Source of the DNA: Burkholderiaceae bacterium
Lineage (GTDB): Bacteria > Pseudomonadota > Gammaproteobacteria > Burkholderiales > Burkholderiaceae_C
Reading direction: 5' to 3'
NCBI GenBank assembly: GCA_023954035.1
Contig: JAMLIT010000033.1
Coordinates: 1 to 41,070 of the forward strand
Length of the DNA stretch: 41,070 bases
Under the pieces are notes generated by a model. The model saw only the letters and a program-made list of their open reading frames with translations, was not told the origin of the DNA and ran no database searches. The position numbers were made by a program, and so were the translations under genes. This document shows, in pieces, positions 18,827-28,679 of this stretch (its first letter is position 1; every line of letters begins with the position of its first letter).

Positions 18827-20851
18827 ATGAATCTGCGCGCCACCCTGAGCCACCTGCCCCGCGAAGCACGCGACACCTTGTTTTTGCTCGGCGTCATCGC
18901 TTGCGTGCTGCTGCCCTTGTTCCCCCACCTGCCGCTCTGGGCAGGGCTCTTCGCAGGTTTGCTGCTGCTGTGGCGTACAGGGCTGGCACTGCTTTCGCGG
19001 CCGCTGCCGTCGCGCTGGCTGCTGTTTGCCTTGCTGGTCCTGGCGGTGGCGGCCACGCTGGGTCAGTTTCGCACCATCCTCGGGCGTGAAGCCGGTGTCA
19101 CGCTGATCGCCCTGCTGCTGGCCCTCAAGACCTTGGAGGCCCGGGCGCGGCGCGACGCCATGGTGATCTTCTTCCTGGGCTTCTTCACGATGCTCAGCAA
19201 CTTCTTTTTCTCGCAGTCCCTGCTGACCGCAGCGGCCATGCTGGTGGCGCTGCTGGGCCTGCTGACGGCGCTGGTCAACGCCCACATGCCGGTGGGCCGA
19301 CCACCGCTGGCCGTGGCGCTGCGCACGGCCGCGCGCATGGCGCTCTTTGGCACGCCGGTGATGGTGGCGCTCTTCGTGTTCTTCCCGCGCATGGCGCCGC
19401 TGTGGGGCTTGCCGGGAGACCAGCTCGCTGGGCGCAGCGGCCTCTCTGGCAGCATGCAGGTGGGCAACATAGCGCAGATGGCGCTGGACGACACGGTGGC
19501 CTTTCGCGTGCGTTTCGATGGCCCGGACAGCGCGCTGCCGCCGCAATCGGCCATGTACTTTCGTGGCCCGGTGCTGTCGGACTTTGACGGCCGCGAGTGG
19601 CAGGCGCTGCCGATTCGCGACACCCCCAACACCCCCGCTTTGCTTGAAGTGCAAGGCCCGGGCATTGGCTACGAAACGACGCTTGAGCCGAACCAAAAGC
19701 CCTGGCTGCTGCTGCTCGACGCCTCGCCCGAAGGCCCCAAGGCGAGCGGCTTGCAAGCCTTTATGGCGCGCGATCTGGAATGGCTGTCGATCCGGCCGGT
19801 GAGCGAGGTGCTGCGCTACCGCGCCACGAGCTACCCGCAGTTTCGCCATGGGCCGCTGACCGAAACGCGCACGCTGCGCTTTTCCAGTGCATTGCCGGCG
19901 GACTCCAACCCGCGCACCAAGGCGCTGGCAGCGCAAATGCGCGCCGACCCGGCAGTCAGCGCAGGCGGCACGCAGGCCCTGGTGGACGCTGCACTCAAGC
20001 GCCTGCGCACCGGCGGCTACGAATACACGCTGGAGCCCGGCGTGTACGGCGAGCACACGGCCGACGAATTCTGGTTTGACCGCAAGGCGGGTTTTTGCGA
20101 GCACATTGCCTCGTCCTTCGTCATTCTGATGCGGGCCGCCGGTGTGCCCGCGCGCGTCGTCACTGGCTACCAGGGCGGCGAGCGCAATCCGGTGGACGGC
20201 TACTGGACCGTGCGCCAGAGCGACGCCCACGCCTGGACGGAGGTGTGGATCGAAGGCCGCGGCTGGCTGCGTGTGGACCCCACAGGCGCCGTTTCCCCAG
20301 GGCGAATTGGCCAGTTCACCCGATTGCGCGCGCCGCGTGGAGCCTTGGGCAACGCAGTGGACCGCGTCATCAGCCCCGGCCTGGCGCAGCAACTGCGCGC
20401 TGTGTGGGAGGCGGCCAACAACCGCTGGAACCAGTGGGTACTGAACTACACGCAGACTCGCCAGCTCGACATGCTCAAGGCCCTGGGATTTGACGCACCC
20501 GATTGGCAGGACCTGGTCAATCTGCTCGCTGGCCTGGTGGCCGCTGCGGCGCTGGGGGGCGCGGCCTGGTCGGCGTGGGAACGGCTGCAGCACGACCCCT
20601 GGCTGCGCCTGCTCACGCTGGCCCGCAAGCGCCTGGCACAGGCGGGGCTGGCGCTGCCTGCGCACCTGCCGCCGCGCGCCATGGCCGAGGCCGTGCGCGC
20701 GCATTTTGGCGCGGCCGGCGAGCCGCTGGCGCAATGGCTGCTGGAGCTTGAAGCCCTGCGCTACGCAGCGCACGGCAGCAACCCTGCGCCGCGCCTGAAA
20801 CAGTTGCGCCGCCAGTTTGCTACCCTGGCGCTGCCAACGCACTCCGCCTGA
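18827..20851 (+). CDS. TgpA-type transglutaminase-like membrane protein (DUF3488)
   Basis: Large inner-membrane protein of 674 residues with about six transmembrane helices in the first 185 residues and a periplasmic transglutaminase-like domain. One further helix lies near 565-585, before a cytoplasmic DUF4129-like tail. The papain-like catalytic triad is complete: C424 (GFCEHIASSF), H468 (DAHAWTEVW) and D484 (RVDPTG). The Pseudomonas homologue TgpA is essential and linked to cell-envelope integrity. It is third in the cluster moxR-DUF58-tgpA, a widely conserved association. The start ATG at 18827 follows repeat copy 3 closely; no strong ribosome site is seen. Confidence 0.93.
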   Translation: MNLRATLSHLPREARDTLFLLGVIACVLLPLFPHLPLWAGLFAGLLLLWRTGLALLSRPLPSRWLLFALLVLAVAATLGQFRTILGREAGVTLIALLLALKTLEARARRDAMVIFFLGFFTMLSNFFFSQSLLTAAAMLVALLGLLTALVNAHMPVGRPPLAVALRTAARMALFGTPVMVALFVFFPRMAPLWGLPGDQLAGRSGLSGSMQVGNIAQMALDDTVAFRVRFDGPDSALPPQSAMYFRGPVLSDFDGREWQALPIRDTPNTPALLEVQGPGIGYETTLEPNQKPWLLLLDASPEGPKASGLQAFMARDLEWLSIRPVSEVLRYRATSYPQFRHGPLTETRTLRFSSALPADSNPRTKALAAQMRADPAVSAGGTQALVDAALKRLRTGGYEYTLEPGVYGEHTADEFWFDRKAGFCEHIASSFVILMRAAGVPARVVTGYQGGERNPVDGYWTVRQSDAHAWTEVWIEGRGWLRVDPTGAVSPGRIGQFTRLRAPRGALGNAVDRVISPGLAQQLRAVWEAANNRWNQWVLNYTQTRQLDMLKALGFDAPDWQDLVNLLAGLVAAAALGGAAWSAWERLQHDPWLRLLTLARKRLAQAGLALPAHLPPRAMAEAVRAHFGAAGEPLAQWLLELEALRYAAHGSNPAPRLKQLRRQFATLALPTHSA

Positions 20852-20856
20852 ATTGC

Positions 20857-21966
20857 ATGCCCCATTTTTTGAGATTTGCTCTTATTTTTATAGCTTGCTG
20901 CGCAGTACCAATAAGCGCTACAGCCAAAAAACCATCAAAAAGACCTGTCCCTGCCGCAGCCGAAGCCGAAGCCAGCGCCCCGGCCGAGAGCCGCCTGTAC
21001 GCCAGCCGGCCCGATGCCATGCAGCTTGCCGACGATCTGGCACAGCGGCGCGACCTCGATCCGGCCTGGGTGCGCGCCGTGATCGGACGCGCGCGCTTTC
21101 TGCCCCAGGTGCCGCGCCTGATGCTGCCGGCGCCACGTGGCACGGCCAAGAACTGGCGCGCTTACCGCGCGCGCTTTGTCGAGCCGGTGCGTATCCGGGC
21201 CGGTGTGCGTTTCTGGAACGACAACGCCGCCGCGCTGGCGCGGGCCGAGCAGGAATACGGCGTACCGCAGGACATCATCGTTGGCATCCTGGGCGTGGAG
21301 ACGCTCTACGGCCAGCACATGGGCAACATCCGCGTGCTGGACGCGCTGGCCACGCTGGCCTTTGACTTCCCCGAAGCCCACCCGCGCGCCGCCGAGCGCC
21401 AAGCCTACTTTCGCGGCGAGCTGGAACAGTTTCTGAGCCTGGCACACCGCAGCAGCAGCGACCCCTTCGAGCCGCGCGGCAGCTACGCCGGAGCCATGGG
21501 TCTGCCGCAATTCATGCCATCGAGCTGGGCGCGCTGGGCAGTGGACTTTGACGGAAGCGGCCATATCGACCTGTTTGGCAGCGCAGAAGACGCCATTGGC
21601 TCCGTGGCCAGCTACTTCATCGGACACGGCTGGCAACCAGGCTTGCCCACGCATTTTCCAGTGCGCTTTGACGCCACGCGGCTGGACCTCGACGCCCTGC
21701 TCGCACCGGACATCCTGCCCAGCTTCAGCGTCGCGTCCATGGCGACCAGGGGGGCGCTGGTGGAAGGCGCAGGCGCAGCCTATGGCGGCAAACTGGCCCT
21801 GATCGAACTGGAAAACGGTGGCGATGCGCCCAGCTTTGTTGCGGGTACCGACAACTTTTATGCCGTCACCCGCTACAACTGGTCCAGCTACTACGCCATG
21901 GCCGTTATCGCGCTGGGGCAGGCAGTGTCTGCAGCGCGGGGTGGCGAGAGCCTTCGCGGCCAATAA
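20857..21966 (+). CDS. mltB: MltB-type lytic murein transglycosylase; signal peptide encoded by a repeat
   Basis: Periplasmic enzyme that cleaves the MurNAc-GlcNAc bond of peptidoglycan with anhydro-ring formation. The 369-residue protein has the catalytic glutamate E148 in GILGVETLYGQ and the downstream family motif GAMGLPQFMPSSW near 211-223, then an EF-hand-like DFDGSGHIDLFGS loop. Residues 1-30 form a signal peptide with likely cleavage after A23 (SATA-KK); IACC at 12-15 could alternatively be read as a poor lipobox. This region is encoded by repeat copy 4, in antisense orientation. The start is five bases after the tgpA-type stop, with only a weak ribosome site. Envelope remodelling fits its place after moxR-DUF58-tgpA. 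Confidence 0.92.
   Translation: MPHFLRFALIFIACCAVPISATAKKPSKRPVPAAAEAEASAPAESRLYASRPDAMQLADDLAQRRDLDPAWVRAVIGRARFLPQVPRLMLPAPRGTAKNWRAYRARFVEPVRIRAGVRFWNDNAAALARAEQEYGVPQDIIVGILGVETLYGQHMGNIRVLDALATLAFDFPEAHPRAAERQAYFRGELEQFLSLAHRSSSDPFEPRGSYAGAMGLPQFMPSSWARWAVDFDGSGHIDLFGSAEDAIGSVASYFIGHGWQPGLPTHFPVRFDATRLDLDALLAPDILPSFSVASMATRGALVEGAGAAYGGKLALIELENGGDAPSFVAGTDNFYAVTRYNWSSYYAMAVIALGQAVSAARGGESLRGQ
20885..20930 (-). repeat. Intergenic repeat, copy 4, lying inside the mltB coding region
   Basis: Read on the minus strand it has GGCTGTAGCGCTTATT, then a diverged middle, then AGCAAGCTATAAAAA, matching the other copies at both ends. On the plus strand the same bases are codons 10-25 of the mltB-type gene, giving LIFIACCAVPISATAK. 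Confidence 0.75.
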
Positions 21967-22006
21967 TCGCCACAGAGCCAACGACCCAGCCACCAGGAGA
22001 AATTCC

Positions 22007-23596
22007 ATGCCGTTCAAGCAGCTTTCCGGGCTGGATGCGAGCTTTCTTTTTCTGGAAACACCTGAAATGCCCATGCATGTGGGCGCCATGCACCTGCTCG
22101 AACTGCCCAAGGGCTTTCGCGGCCGCTATGTGAACGCGCTGCGCCGTCTTTACGCAGCGCGCATGCCGGCCACGCCGGCGCTGCGCCGGCGGCTGTGGTG
22201 GATGCCGCTCAATCTGGCCAACCCGGCCTGGGTCGATGCGGAACCCGATCTGAATTACCACATCGTCGAGCACCCATTGCCCAGCCCCAAAAAGGGCAGC
22301 CCGGTCCGGGATGCCCGTGCCTTGCTGGAAGAAGCCGTCTCCCAGCTGCACCCGCAATTGCTCGACCGCAGCAAGCCCCTGTGGCGCATGCACGTCATCG
22401 AAGGCCTGCCTCGCAGTGCGAGTGGTTGCAAACAGGTGGGCGTACTTTCGCAGGTGCACCACGCGGCGGTCGATGGCCAGGCGGCCGTGGCGCTGGGCAA
22501 TGTGTTGTTCGACACCACGCCAGAACCGCGCGAGCTTGAGATACGCCCGTCCAGACGCAGCAAAACCTTTCGCATCGGCATGGTCGAAATGTTGCGCGGC
22601 GCCCTGGGCAACGAGGCCAGCCAGGTGGTGCGCCTGGTGCGCGAACTGCCGGCCGCCCTCGGCACGGTAGCCGGAACGGCCAAGGGCGCGCTCAGCCCCA
22701 AACAACTGCTGGGCAAGGGTTCCGGGAATGTCACTCTGGCGCCCGCGACGCCGATGAACCGGTCAGTGACTCCTGCGCGGGCCTTTGCCTCGGCCAGCGT
22801 GCCGCTGTCGGAACTCAAGGCCCTGAGCCATGCCCATGGTGCCACGCTCAATGATCTGGTTCTCATGCTGTGCGCGGGTGCGCTGCGCAGCTACCTGTTG
22901 CAGCACCAGCAGCTGCCGCGCAAAAGCCTGGTGGCGGCGGTGCCGATCTCGCTGCGCCCGGCCGGCGATACGCGCCCGGACAACCAGGCCTCCATGAGCC
23001 TGATCAGCCTGGGCACCCACCTGGCCGATCCAGGCAAACGGCTGGCGCATATCCGCACGGCCAGCCAGGCAATGAAAACCACCATGGGGCGGATGAAGAG
23101 CATTCTGCCCACCGATTTCCCGTCCATCGGCATTCCCTGGCTGATGGAAGCGGCTGCCTCGCTCTACGGCAAGGCCCGCGTGGCCGAGCGCTTGCCACAA
23201 GTGGCCAACCTGGTGATCTCCAACGTGCCCGGCCCGCAGGTTCCGATCTACCTGGCCGGCGCGCGCGTGCTGGCCAACTGCCCCACCAGCATCGTGGTGC
23301 ATGGACTGGCACTGAACATCACAGTGCAGAGCTTCGACGCCCACATGGATTTCGGTCTGATGGCCGACGCAGCTGCCCTGCCCGACGTCAAAACACTGGC
23401 CCTGGCCTTGGATGCGGCTTGGAAGGAGCTGCGGGCGTTGCCCGCACCCGGTCTCAATGCCCTGCCCACGCAGAGCGCTCAGCCATCGCCCCGCAAAGCC
23501 ACGCCCGCCCCAAACGCCCCGCCAACGCGCAAAGTGTCGCGTGCGCGACGCAACTGCGGGGTCGGAGCGGATGGCAGGGGCGCGCGCAGTCGCTAG
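22007..23596 (+). CDS. Wax ester synthase / diacylglycerol acyltransferase (WS/DGAT)
   Basis: Bifunctional acyltransferase that joins acyl-CoA to long-chain alcohols or diacylglycerol, making storage wax esters or triacylglycerol. The 529-residue protein has the condensing motif HHAAVDG at 151-157 (pattern HHxxxDG), PLWRMHVIEGL at 124-134, the NDLVLMLCAGALRSYL helix and the late SNVPGPQ motif, all normal for the family. The start at 22007 follows AGGAG at ideal spacing; the frame is open for 63 more codons upstream only because it overlaps the end of mltB. The last 45 residues are Pro/Arg-rich and low in complexity. It is followed after nine bases by an alpha/beta hydrolase. Confidence 0.94.
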   Translation: MPFKQLSGLDASFLFLETPEMPMHVGAMHLLELPKGFRGRYVNALRRLYAARMPATPALRRRLWWMPLNLANPAWVDAEPDLNYHIVEHPLPSPKKGSPVRDARALLEEAVSQLHPQLLDRSKPLWRMHVIEGLPRSASGCKQVGVLSQVHHAAVDGQAAVALGNVLFDTTPEPRELEIRPSRRSKTFRIGMVEMLRGALGNEASQVVRLVRELPAALGTVAGTAKGALSPKQLLGKGSGNVTLAPATPMNRSVTPARAFASASVPLSELKALSHAHGATLNDLVLMLCAGALRSYLLQHQQLPRKSLVAAVPISLRPAGDTRPDNQASMSLISLGTHLADPGKRLAHIRTASQAMKTTMGRMKSILPTDFPSIGIPWLMEAAASLYGKARVAERLPQVANLVISNVPGPQVPIYLAGARVLANCPTSIVVHGLALNITVQSFDAHMDFGLMADAAALPDVKTLALALDAAWKELRALPAPGLNALPTQSAQPSPRKATPAPNAPPTRKVSRARRNCGVGADGRGARSR

Positions 23597-23605
23597 GATA
23601 TTTGC

Positions 23606-24469
23606 ATGGTGTCCAAGCTCTACGCCCGCATTCGTCCCCGTCGTGCGCGTCCGATTCGCCCGGAAGCGGGCGACGATCCCGCCAGCGCCGTTGCCCTGTC
23701 CGCCCCCGGGCTGTGGCTTCTGATGTTGGAGGCGCGGGCGCCCTGGGAAGCCATGGGCCTGGCCGCCATTTCGCCCTGGCTGTCGAAAATGCCCTCGGGC
23801 GACGGCCACCCGGTCCTGGTGCTGCCTGGTCTGGGCGCTTCGGACATCACCACTGTGGCTTTGCGCCGTTTTCTTCGGCGCCAGGGCTACAGCGCCCAAC
23901 CGTGGAAGCAGGGGCTGAACCTTGGCCCGCGCGAGGGCGTGGTCGAAGGCTGCCGCGAGCGCCTGCAAACCATCAGCGCGGAGCACGGCGACGCCCCGGT
24001 CAGCATCGTGGGCTGGAGCCTCGGCGGCATTTACGCCCGCGAATTGGCCAAGGAAATGCCCGAGCGCGTGCGCTGCGTGATTACCCTGGGAACTCCCTTT
24101 ACCGGCCACCCCAAGGCCACCAATGCCTGGCGCTTCTACAAAATGGTCAGCCGCCAGCAAGCGCCCGATGATGCCCTGCTGGCCGAGGTGCGAAAACCCC
24201 CGCCGGTTCCCACCACGTCGATCTACAGCAAGACCGACGGCATCGTCGCCTGGCCCTGTAGCATCAACCCCGCTCGCCACGCACACACCGAAAACATCGA
24301 GGTGCATGCCAGCCACATCGGCATGGGAATGAACCCGCTGGCCATGTACGCCATAGCCGACCGGCTGCGCCAGGACCCTGCGCACTGGAAGCGTTTTGAC
24401 GTGCAGGGCGCGCGCCGCTGGTTCTTCAAGGTGGCTCACCAGCCAGAGATCCTGACGCAGTGGTATTGA
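23606..24469 (+). CDS. Alpha/beta hydrolase, lipase/esterase-like, paired with WS/DGAT
   Basis: A 287-residue alpha/beta hydrolase with an Arg-rich N-terminus. The nucleophile is S138 in the elbow GWSLGG (136-141), the acid is probably D211 in SKTDGIVAW, and the histidine H237 in HASHIGMG. The oxyanion strand is HPVLVLPGLGASD at 68-80. The sequence SIYSKTDGIVAW resembles PGAP1/triacylglycerol-lipase-type proteins. It starts nine bases after the WS/DGAT stop, so the two are almost certainly one transcript; turnover or editing of neutral lipid is a reasonable guess. No signal peptide is visible. Confidence 0.85.
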   Translation: MVSKLYARIRPRRARPIRPEAGDDPASAVALSAPGLWLLMLEARAPWEAMGLAAISPWLSKMPSGDGHPVLVLPGLGASDITTVALRRFLRRQGYSAQPWKQGLNLGPREGVVEGCRERLQTISAEHGDAPVSIVGWSLGGIYARELAKEMPERVRCVITLGTPFTGHPKATNAWRFYKMVSRQQAPDDALLAEVRKPPPVPTTSIYSKTDGIVAWPCSINPARHAHTENIEVHASHIGMGMNPLAMYAIADRLRQDPAHWKRFDVQGARRWFFKVAHQPEILTQWY

Positions 24470-24738
24470 ATTCGGCGCCCCCCCTGCGTCGCTGCGCTCC
24501 TCCGTGCAGCCACCAAAGGCGGCAGCCCTTCGGGGATGTCCAAGCCTGCGCAGGCAGGCTTGGAGTCGCACCCCTCAGCCCCCTCTCTCCAATCGCTGCG
24601 CGGTTGGGGAAGTACGACGTCGCCAGCGCGGCGGGGCGGCGCGGCCGGCCCAGGCCCTTGCGCGGGGGCCACTGGTATGGGGCGCGCCGGTCTCACGCAT
24701 TACCGATGGTGCACAGCGTGCGAGGCTGGTGACGCCCC
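24470..24738 (+). repeat. GC-rich intergenic element with hairpin
   Basis: This 269-base gap holds no convincing gene. Its composition is strongly patterned: CCCCCTGCGTCGCTGCGCTC at the left, CCCCTCAGCCCCCTCTCT in the middle, then GACGTCGCCAGCGCGGCGGG and a CACTGGTATGGGGC end. From memory such strings recur between genes in Acidovorax/Comamonas-type genomes. Inside it, 24540-24563 is a perfect ten-base-pair hairpin (CCAAGCCTGC with its complement, four-base loop) with no T tract; it may end the WS/DGAT-hydrolase transcript. Confidence 0.5.
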
Positions 24739-25632
24739 ATGCAAATTCAAGCCAACGGCCTGCGTATCGAGGTCGACGACCAGGGACCAGCGAACGGGCC
24801 TGTGGTGCTGCTGATCATGGGGCTGGGAATGCAGCTGATCGCCTGGCCACAGGCGCTGGTGCAGGCTTTGACCGGGCGCGGCTTTCGTGCCGTGCGGTTT
24901 GACAACCGCGACATCGGGCTGAGCCAGGATTTTGACGCTGCGGGCGTGCCCAATATCGCGGTGGCCGGGCTGCGCCACTGGCTGCATTTGCCGGTGCGCG
25001 CTCCCTACCGCCTCGCCGACATGGCGCGCGATGCCCTGGGGGTGCTCGATGCTCTGGGCATTGGGCGTGCCCATGTGTGCGGCGCGTCCATGGGCGGAAT
25101 GATTGCGCAGCACCTGGCCGCCATTGCACCAGAGCGCGTCGCCAGCTTGACGCTGATGATGACCAGCAGCGGTGCGCGCTCGCTCCCCAAGCCGTCTTGG
25201 GACGTGCAGCGCAAGTTGCTGGCGCGCCCACGAGGGCCGGGACGCGATGCGGCAGTGGACTGGATCGTCAAGCTGCTGCAGACCATTGGCAGCCCGGCCT
25301 ATCCGGCGGACCCCATCGAACTGCGGGCGCTGGCTCGCGTATCGGTGCAGCGCGCCTGGCACCCGGCCGGTTCGGCGCGCCAACTGCTGGCCATCGTGGC
25401 CGACGGCGACCGCACACCGCTGCTGGGGCGCATCAGCGCGCCCACGCACATCGTGCACGGCGCCGACGATCCGCTGCTGCCCCCAGCCTGCGCCCGCCAG
25501 TTGGCACAACACATCGCCGGAGCGCACACCGACGTCATTCCCGGCATGGGCCACGACTTGCCGGACGCATTGCTGGAACGCTTGGCAGAGGGTATTGCGC
25601 ACACCGCGGGGCGTGCGGGCGCGAGCGCCTGA
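24739..25632 (+). CDS. Alpha/beta hydrolase fold protein
   Basis: A cytoplasmic alpha/beta hydrolase of 297 residues with an intact triad: S117 in GASMGG (115-120), D243 or D244 in HGADDPLLP, and H272 in [10 protein letters not shown]. The oxyanion region is LLIMGLGMQ near 24-32. The pattern [13 protein letters not shown] is common in aclacinomycin-methylesterase-like and proline-iminopeptidase-like hydrolases. Substrate unknown. It is transcribed alone behind the GC-rich element and converges on the radical SAM gene with ten bases between. Confidence 0.85.
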   Translation: MQIQANGLRIEVDDQGPANGPVVLLIMGLGMQLIAWPQALVQALTGRGFRAVRFDNRDIGLSQDFDAAGVPNIAVAGLRHWLHLPVRAPYRLADMARDALGVLDALGIGRAHVCGASMGGMIAQHLAAIAPERVASLTLMMTSSGARSLPKPSWDVQRKLLARPRGPGRDAAVDWIVKLLQTIGSPAYPADPIELRALARVSVQRAWHPAGSARQLLAIVADGDRTPLLGRISAPTHIVHGADDPLLPPACARQLAQHIAGAHTDVIPGMGHDLPDALLERLAEGIAHTAGRAGASA

Positions 25633-25642
25633 AGGAACATCC

Positions 25643-26737
25643 CTAAAACAACTCCTGCTGGGCACGCAGCGCCACAGGCCGAAAAAGCGAGACGTCCGGC
25701 GCATGGCGCCCGTGCTGGTAGCCCAGGCGTTCGCAGGCCTTGAGAAAGCGCTGGCGCAGCAGGTCGGCCCAGATGCCCTGCCCCTTCATCCGCGCCCCAA
25801 AGTCCGCCTGGTAATCCTTGCCGCCATGCAGGTCCTGCACGCGCGCCATCACGCGTGCGGCACGGTCGGGGTAATGGAGTTCGAGCCACTGACGAAACAA
25901 GGGCGCCAGCTCCCACGGCAGGCGCAGCACCTGGTAGAAAGCGCGGCGCGCGCCCGCCTCATAAGCGGCGGCCAGCACCTGCTCCATGTCCTCATTGATG
26001 AATGGGATTTGCGGCGAAACGCTGACGCCCACCGGCACGCCGGCCTCGGCCAGCGTGCGCAAGGTGCGCAGACGTCGGTGCGGTGCAGCGGCACGGGGCT
26101 CCAGGATGCGTGCCAGCTGGGCGTCGAGCGTGGTGATGGTTACGTAAACCGCCGCAAGACCCTGTGCGCCCATGGGGGCGATCAAGTCCAGGTCGCGCTC
26201 GACGCCGCTGCCTTTGGTAACGATGGAAAACGGGTGCTGCGCGCGGCACAGGACGTCGAGCGCCGCGCGGGTCAGGCGCAGTTCTCGCTCCACGGGCTGG
26301 TAGGCGTCGGTGACCGTGCCCACGGCAATCATCTCGGGCCGGTAGCGTGGGTGCGCGAGTTCAGCGCGCAGCACCTCGGCAAGATTGCGCTTGGCGATCA
26401 GCCGCGTCTCGAAATCGAGTCCCGGCGAGAGACCCAGGTAACTGTGGCTGGGCCGGGCATAGCAATAAATGCAACCGTGCTCGCAGCCGCGATAGGGGTT
26501 GAGACCCTGGCTGAAGCCGATGTCCGGAGAATCATTGCGCGTGATGGCGCTGCGTGCATCTTCAAAACGCACTTCGGTGGCTGGGGGCGCCGCTCCGCCG
26601 CGTTCGCCAGCAGCCTCCGCCTGCGTGCCCCAACCATCGTCAAAGGCGGCGCGCTTGTCGCGCTCGAAACGGTGCGGCTGGCGGTGTGCCACACCACGGC
26701 CTTTGAGCGCATGCAGAGGAATCAGGATTTCAGACAT
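25643..26737 (-). CDS. PA0069-family radical SAM protein (SplB-like)
   Basis: A 364-residue radical S-adenosylmethionine enzyme. The [4Fe-4S] cluster motif CEHGCIYC has cysteines at 85, 89 and 92 (CxxxCxxC), preceded by the family string [11 protein letters not shown]. The family is related to spore photoproduct lyase but its reaction is not established. The ATG at 26737 gives [15 protein letters not shown], the usual N-terminus; the frame stays open 47 codons further upstream without support. No ribosome site is present: the five bases before the ATG directly follow a LexA-like box (26743-26762). The first 70 residues are polar and low in conservation. DNA-damage-linked regulation would fit a DNA-repair-related role. 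Confidence 0.88.
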   Translation of the reverse strand: MSEILIPLHALKGRGVAHRQPHRFERDKRAAFDDGWGTQAEAAGERGGAAPPATEVRFEDARSAITRNDSPDIGFSQGLNPYRGCEHGCIYCYARPSHSYLGLSPGLDFETRLIAKRNLAEVLRAELAHPRYRPEMIAVGTVTDAYQPVERELRLTRAALDVLCRAQHPFSIVTKGSGVERDLDLIAPMGAQGLAAVYVTITTLDAQLARILEPRAAAPHRRLRTLRTLAEAGVPVGVSVSPQIPFINEDMEQVLAAAYEAGARRAFYQVLRLPWELAPLFRQWLELHYPDRAARVMARVQDLHGGKDYQADFGARMKGQGIWADLLRQRFLKACERLGYQHGRHAPDVSLFRPVALRAQQELF

Positions 26738-26742
26738 CGTGA

Positions 26743-26762
26743 TACTGTATATAAAATCAGTG
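26743..26762 (-). promoter_or_regulatory. LexA (SOS) box-like site before the radical SAM gene
   Basis: TACTGTATATAAAATCAGTG matches the E. coli-type LexA consensus at 16 of 20 positions and keeps CTG-N10-CAG, the most conserved part. On the minus strand it ends five bases before the radical SAM start codon. Within it TATACAGT could serve as a -10 element, which would place transcription initiation at or near the ATG (leaderless message). It lies 96 bases before the divergent ABC transporter gene. Confidence 0.65.
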
Positions 26763-26857
26763 TCTTCTGCATGCTTCACCAACCCAGGCAGCAAGCGGCT
26801 GTTCACGTCACAATGTCCGGCCCGCTGCATGTGGCCCTTGTCCACACTCCCCGATCC

Positions 26858-27825
<968 letters not shown>

Positions 27826-27829
<4 letters not shown>

Positions 27830-28596
27830 CCGGCCTCAACCTGCACGGCGTGCGCGCCATTTACAAGTTTGAGATGAACCGCGCGTTTCGCACCTGGATG
27901 CAAAGCCTGATCGCACCGGTGCTTTCCACCGCGCTGTACTTCATCGTCTTTGGCTCGGCCATTGGCTCGCGCATGGGCGAGATTGGTGGCGTCAGCTACG
28001 GCGCCTACATCATCCCCGGCCTGCTGATGCTCTCGCTCTTGTCCGAGAGCATTTCCAACTCGGCCTTTGGCATCTACATGCCCAAATGGTCAGGCACCAT
28101 CTACGAACTGCTGAGCGCGCCGGTCAACTGGGTCGAAGTGCTGCTGGGTTACGTGGGCGCAGCGGCCACCAAATCGCTGCTGGTGGGCGTGCTGATACTG
28201 GCTACGGCGCGGCTCTTCGTTCCCTACGAAGTGGCGCACCCGGTGTGGATGGTGGGCTTCCTGATCCTCACCGCCGTCACCTTCTGCCTCTTCGGCTTCA
28301 TCATCGGCCTGTGGGCCGACAGCTTCCAGAAGCTGCAAATCATTCCGCTGCTGGTGGTGACGCCGCTCACCTTCCTGGGCGGCGCGTTCTACAGCATCAA
28401 CATGCTCCCGCCGGTCTGGCAAACCGTCTCGTTCTTCAACCCGGTGGTCTATCTGATCAGCGGGCTGCGTTGGGCCTTCTACGGCCAGGCCGACGTGCAC
28501 ATCGGCGTGAGCGTGGGCATGACCCTCACCTTCCTGACGGTCTGCCTCACCGTGGTGTGGTGGGTGTTCAAGACGGGGCACCGCATCCGAAGCTGA
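27826..28596 (+). CDS. ABC-2 type transporter, permease protein
   Basis: Six-helix ABC-2 membrane protein of 256 residues, similar to YadH/NodJ-type permeases. Hydrophobic segments cover most of the chain, with the conserved [12 protein letters not shown] loop near 188-199 and [13 protein letters not shown] near 204-216. It forms an exporter with the preceding ATPase; the substrate is unknown. Start ATG overlaps the ATPase stop. Downstream there is no further intact gene on this strand. Confidence 0.93.
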
Positions 28597-28679
28597 AGCA
28601 GCGCCGGTGCCGGTGGTGTGGCCGGCTACACCATGCGCCGAATCGGTTTCTTCCGCCAGACGACGTGCTGGTAGGCGGT

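Noticed and set aside
18797-20842. Long open frame opposite the TgpA-type gene
   Set aside because: Shadow of a GC-rich gene; low-complexity Gln/Arg/His composition, no domain, and the plus-strand gene has a complete catalytic triad.
26138-26152. GGTTACGTAAACC inside the radical SAM gene, resembling the etfB palindrome
   Set aside because: It lies mid-gene, is imperfect, and encodes ordinary residues (VTIT); no promoter context.
25172-26857. N-terminal extension of the ABC ATPase frame by more than 500 codons
   Set aside because: The extra part runs through the alpha/beta hydrolase and antisense to the radical SAM gene; the ATPase domain needs only the start at 26858.
28090-28596. Antisense frame across the ABC-2 permease joined to the MATE remnant
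   Set aside because: Beyond about 28680 the frame has no transporter similarity and overlaps a well-supported permease gene.
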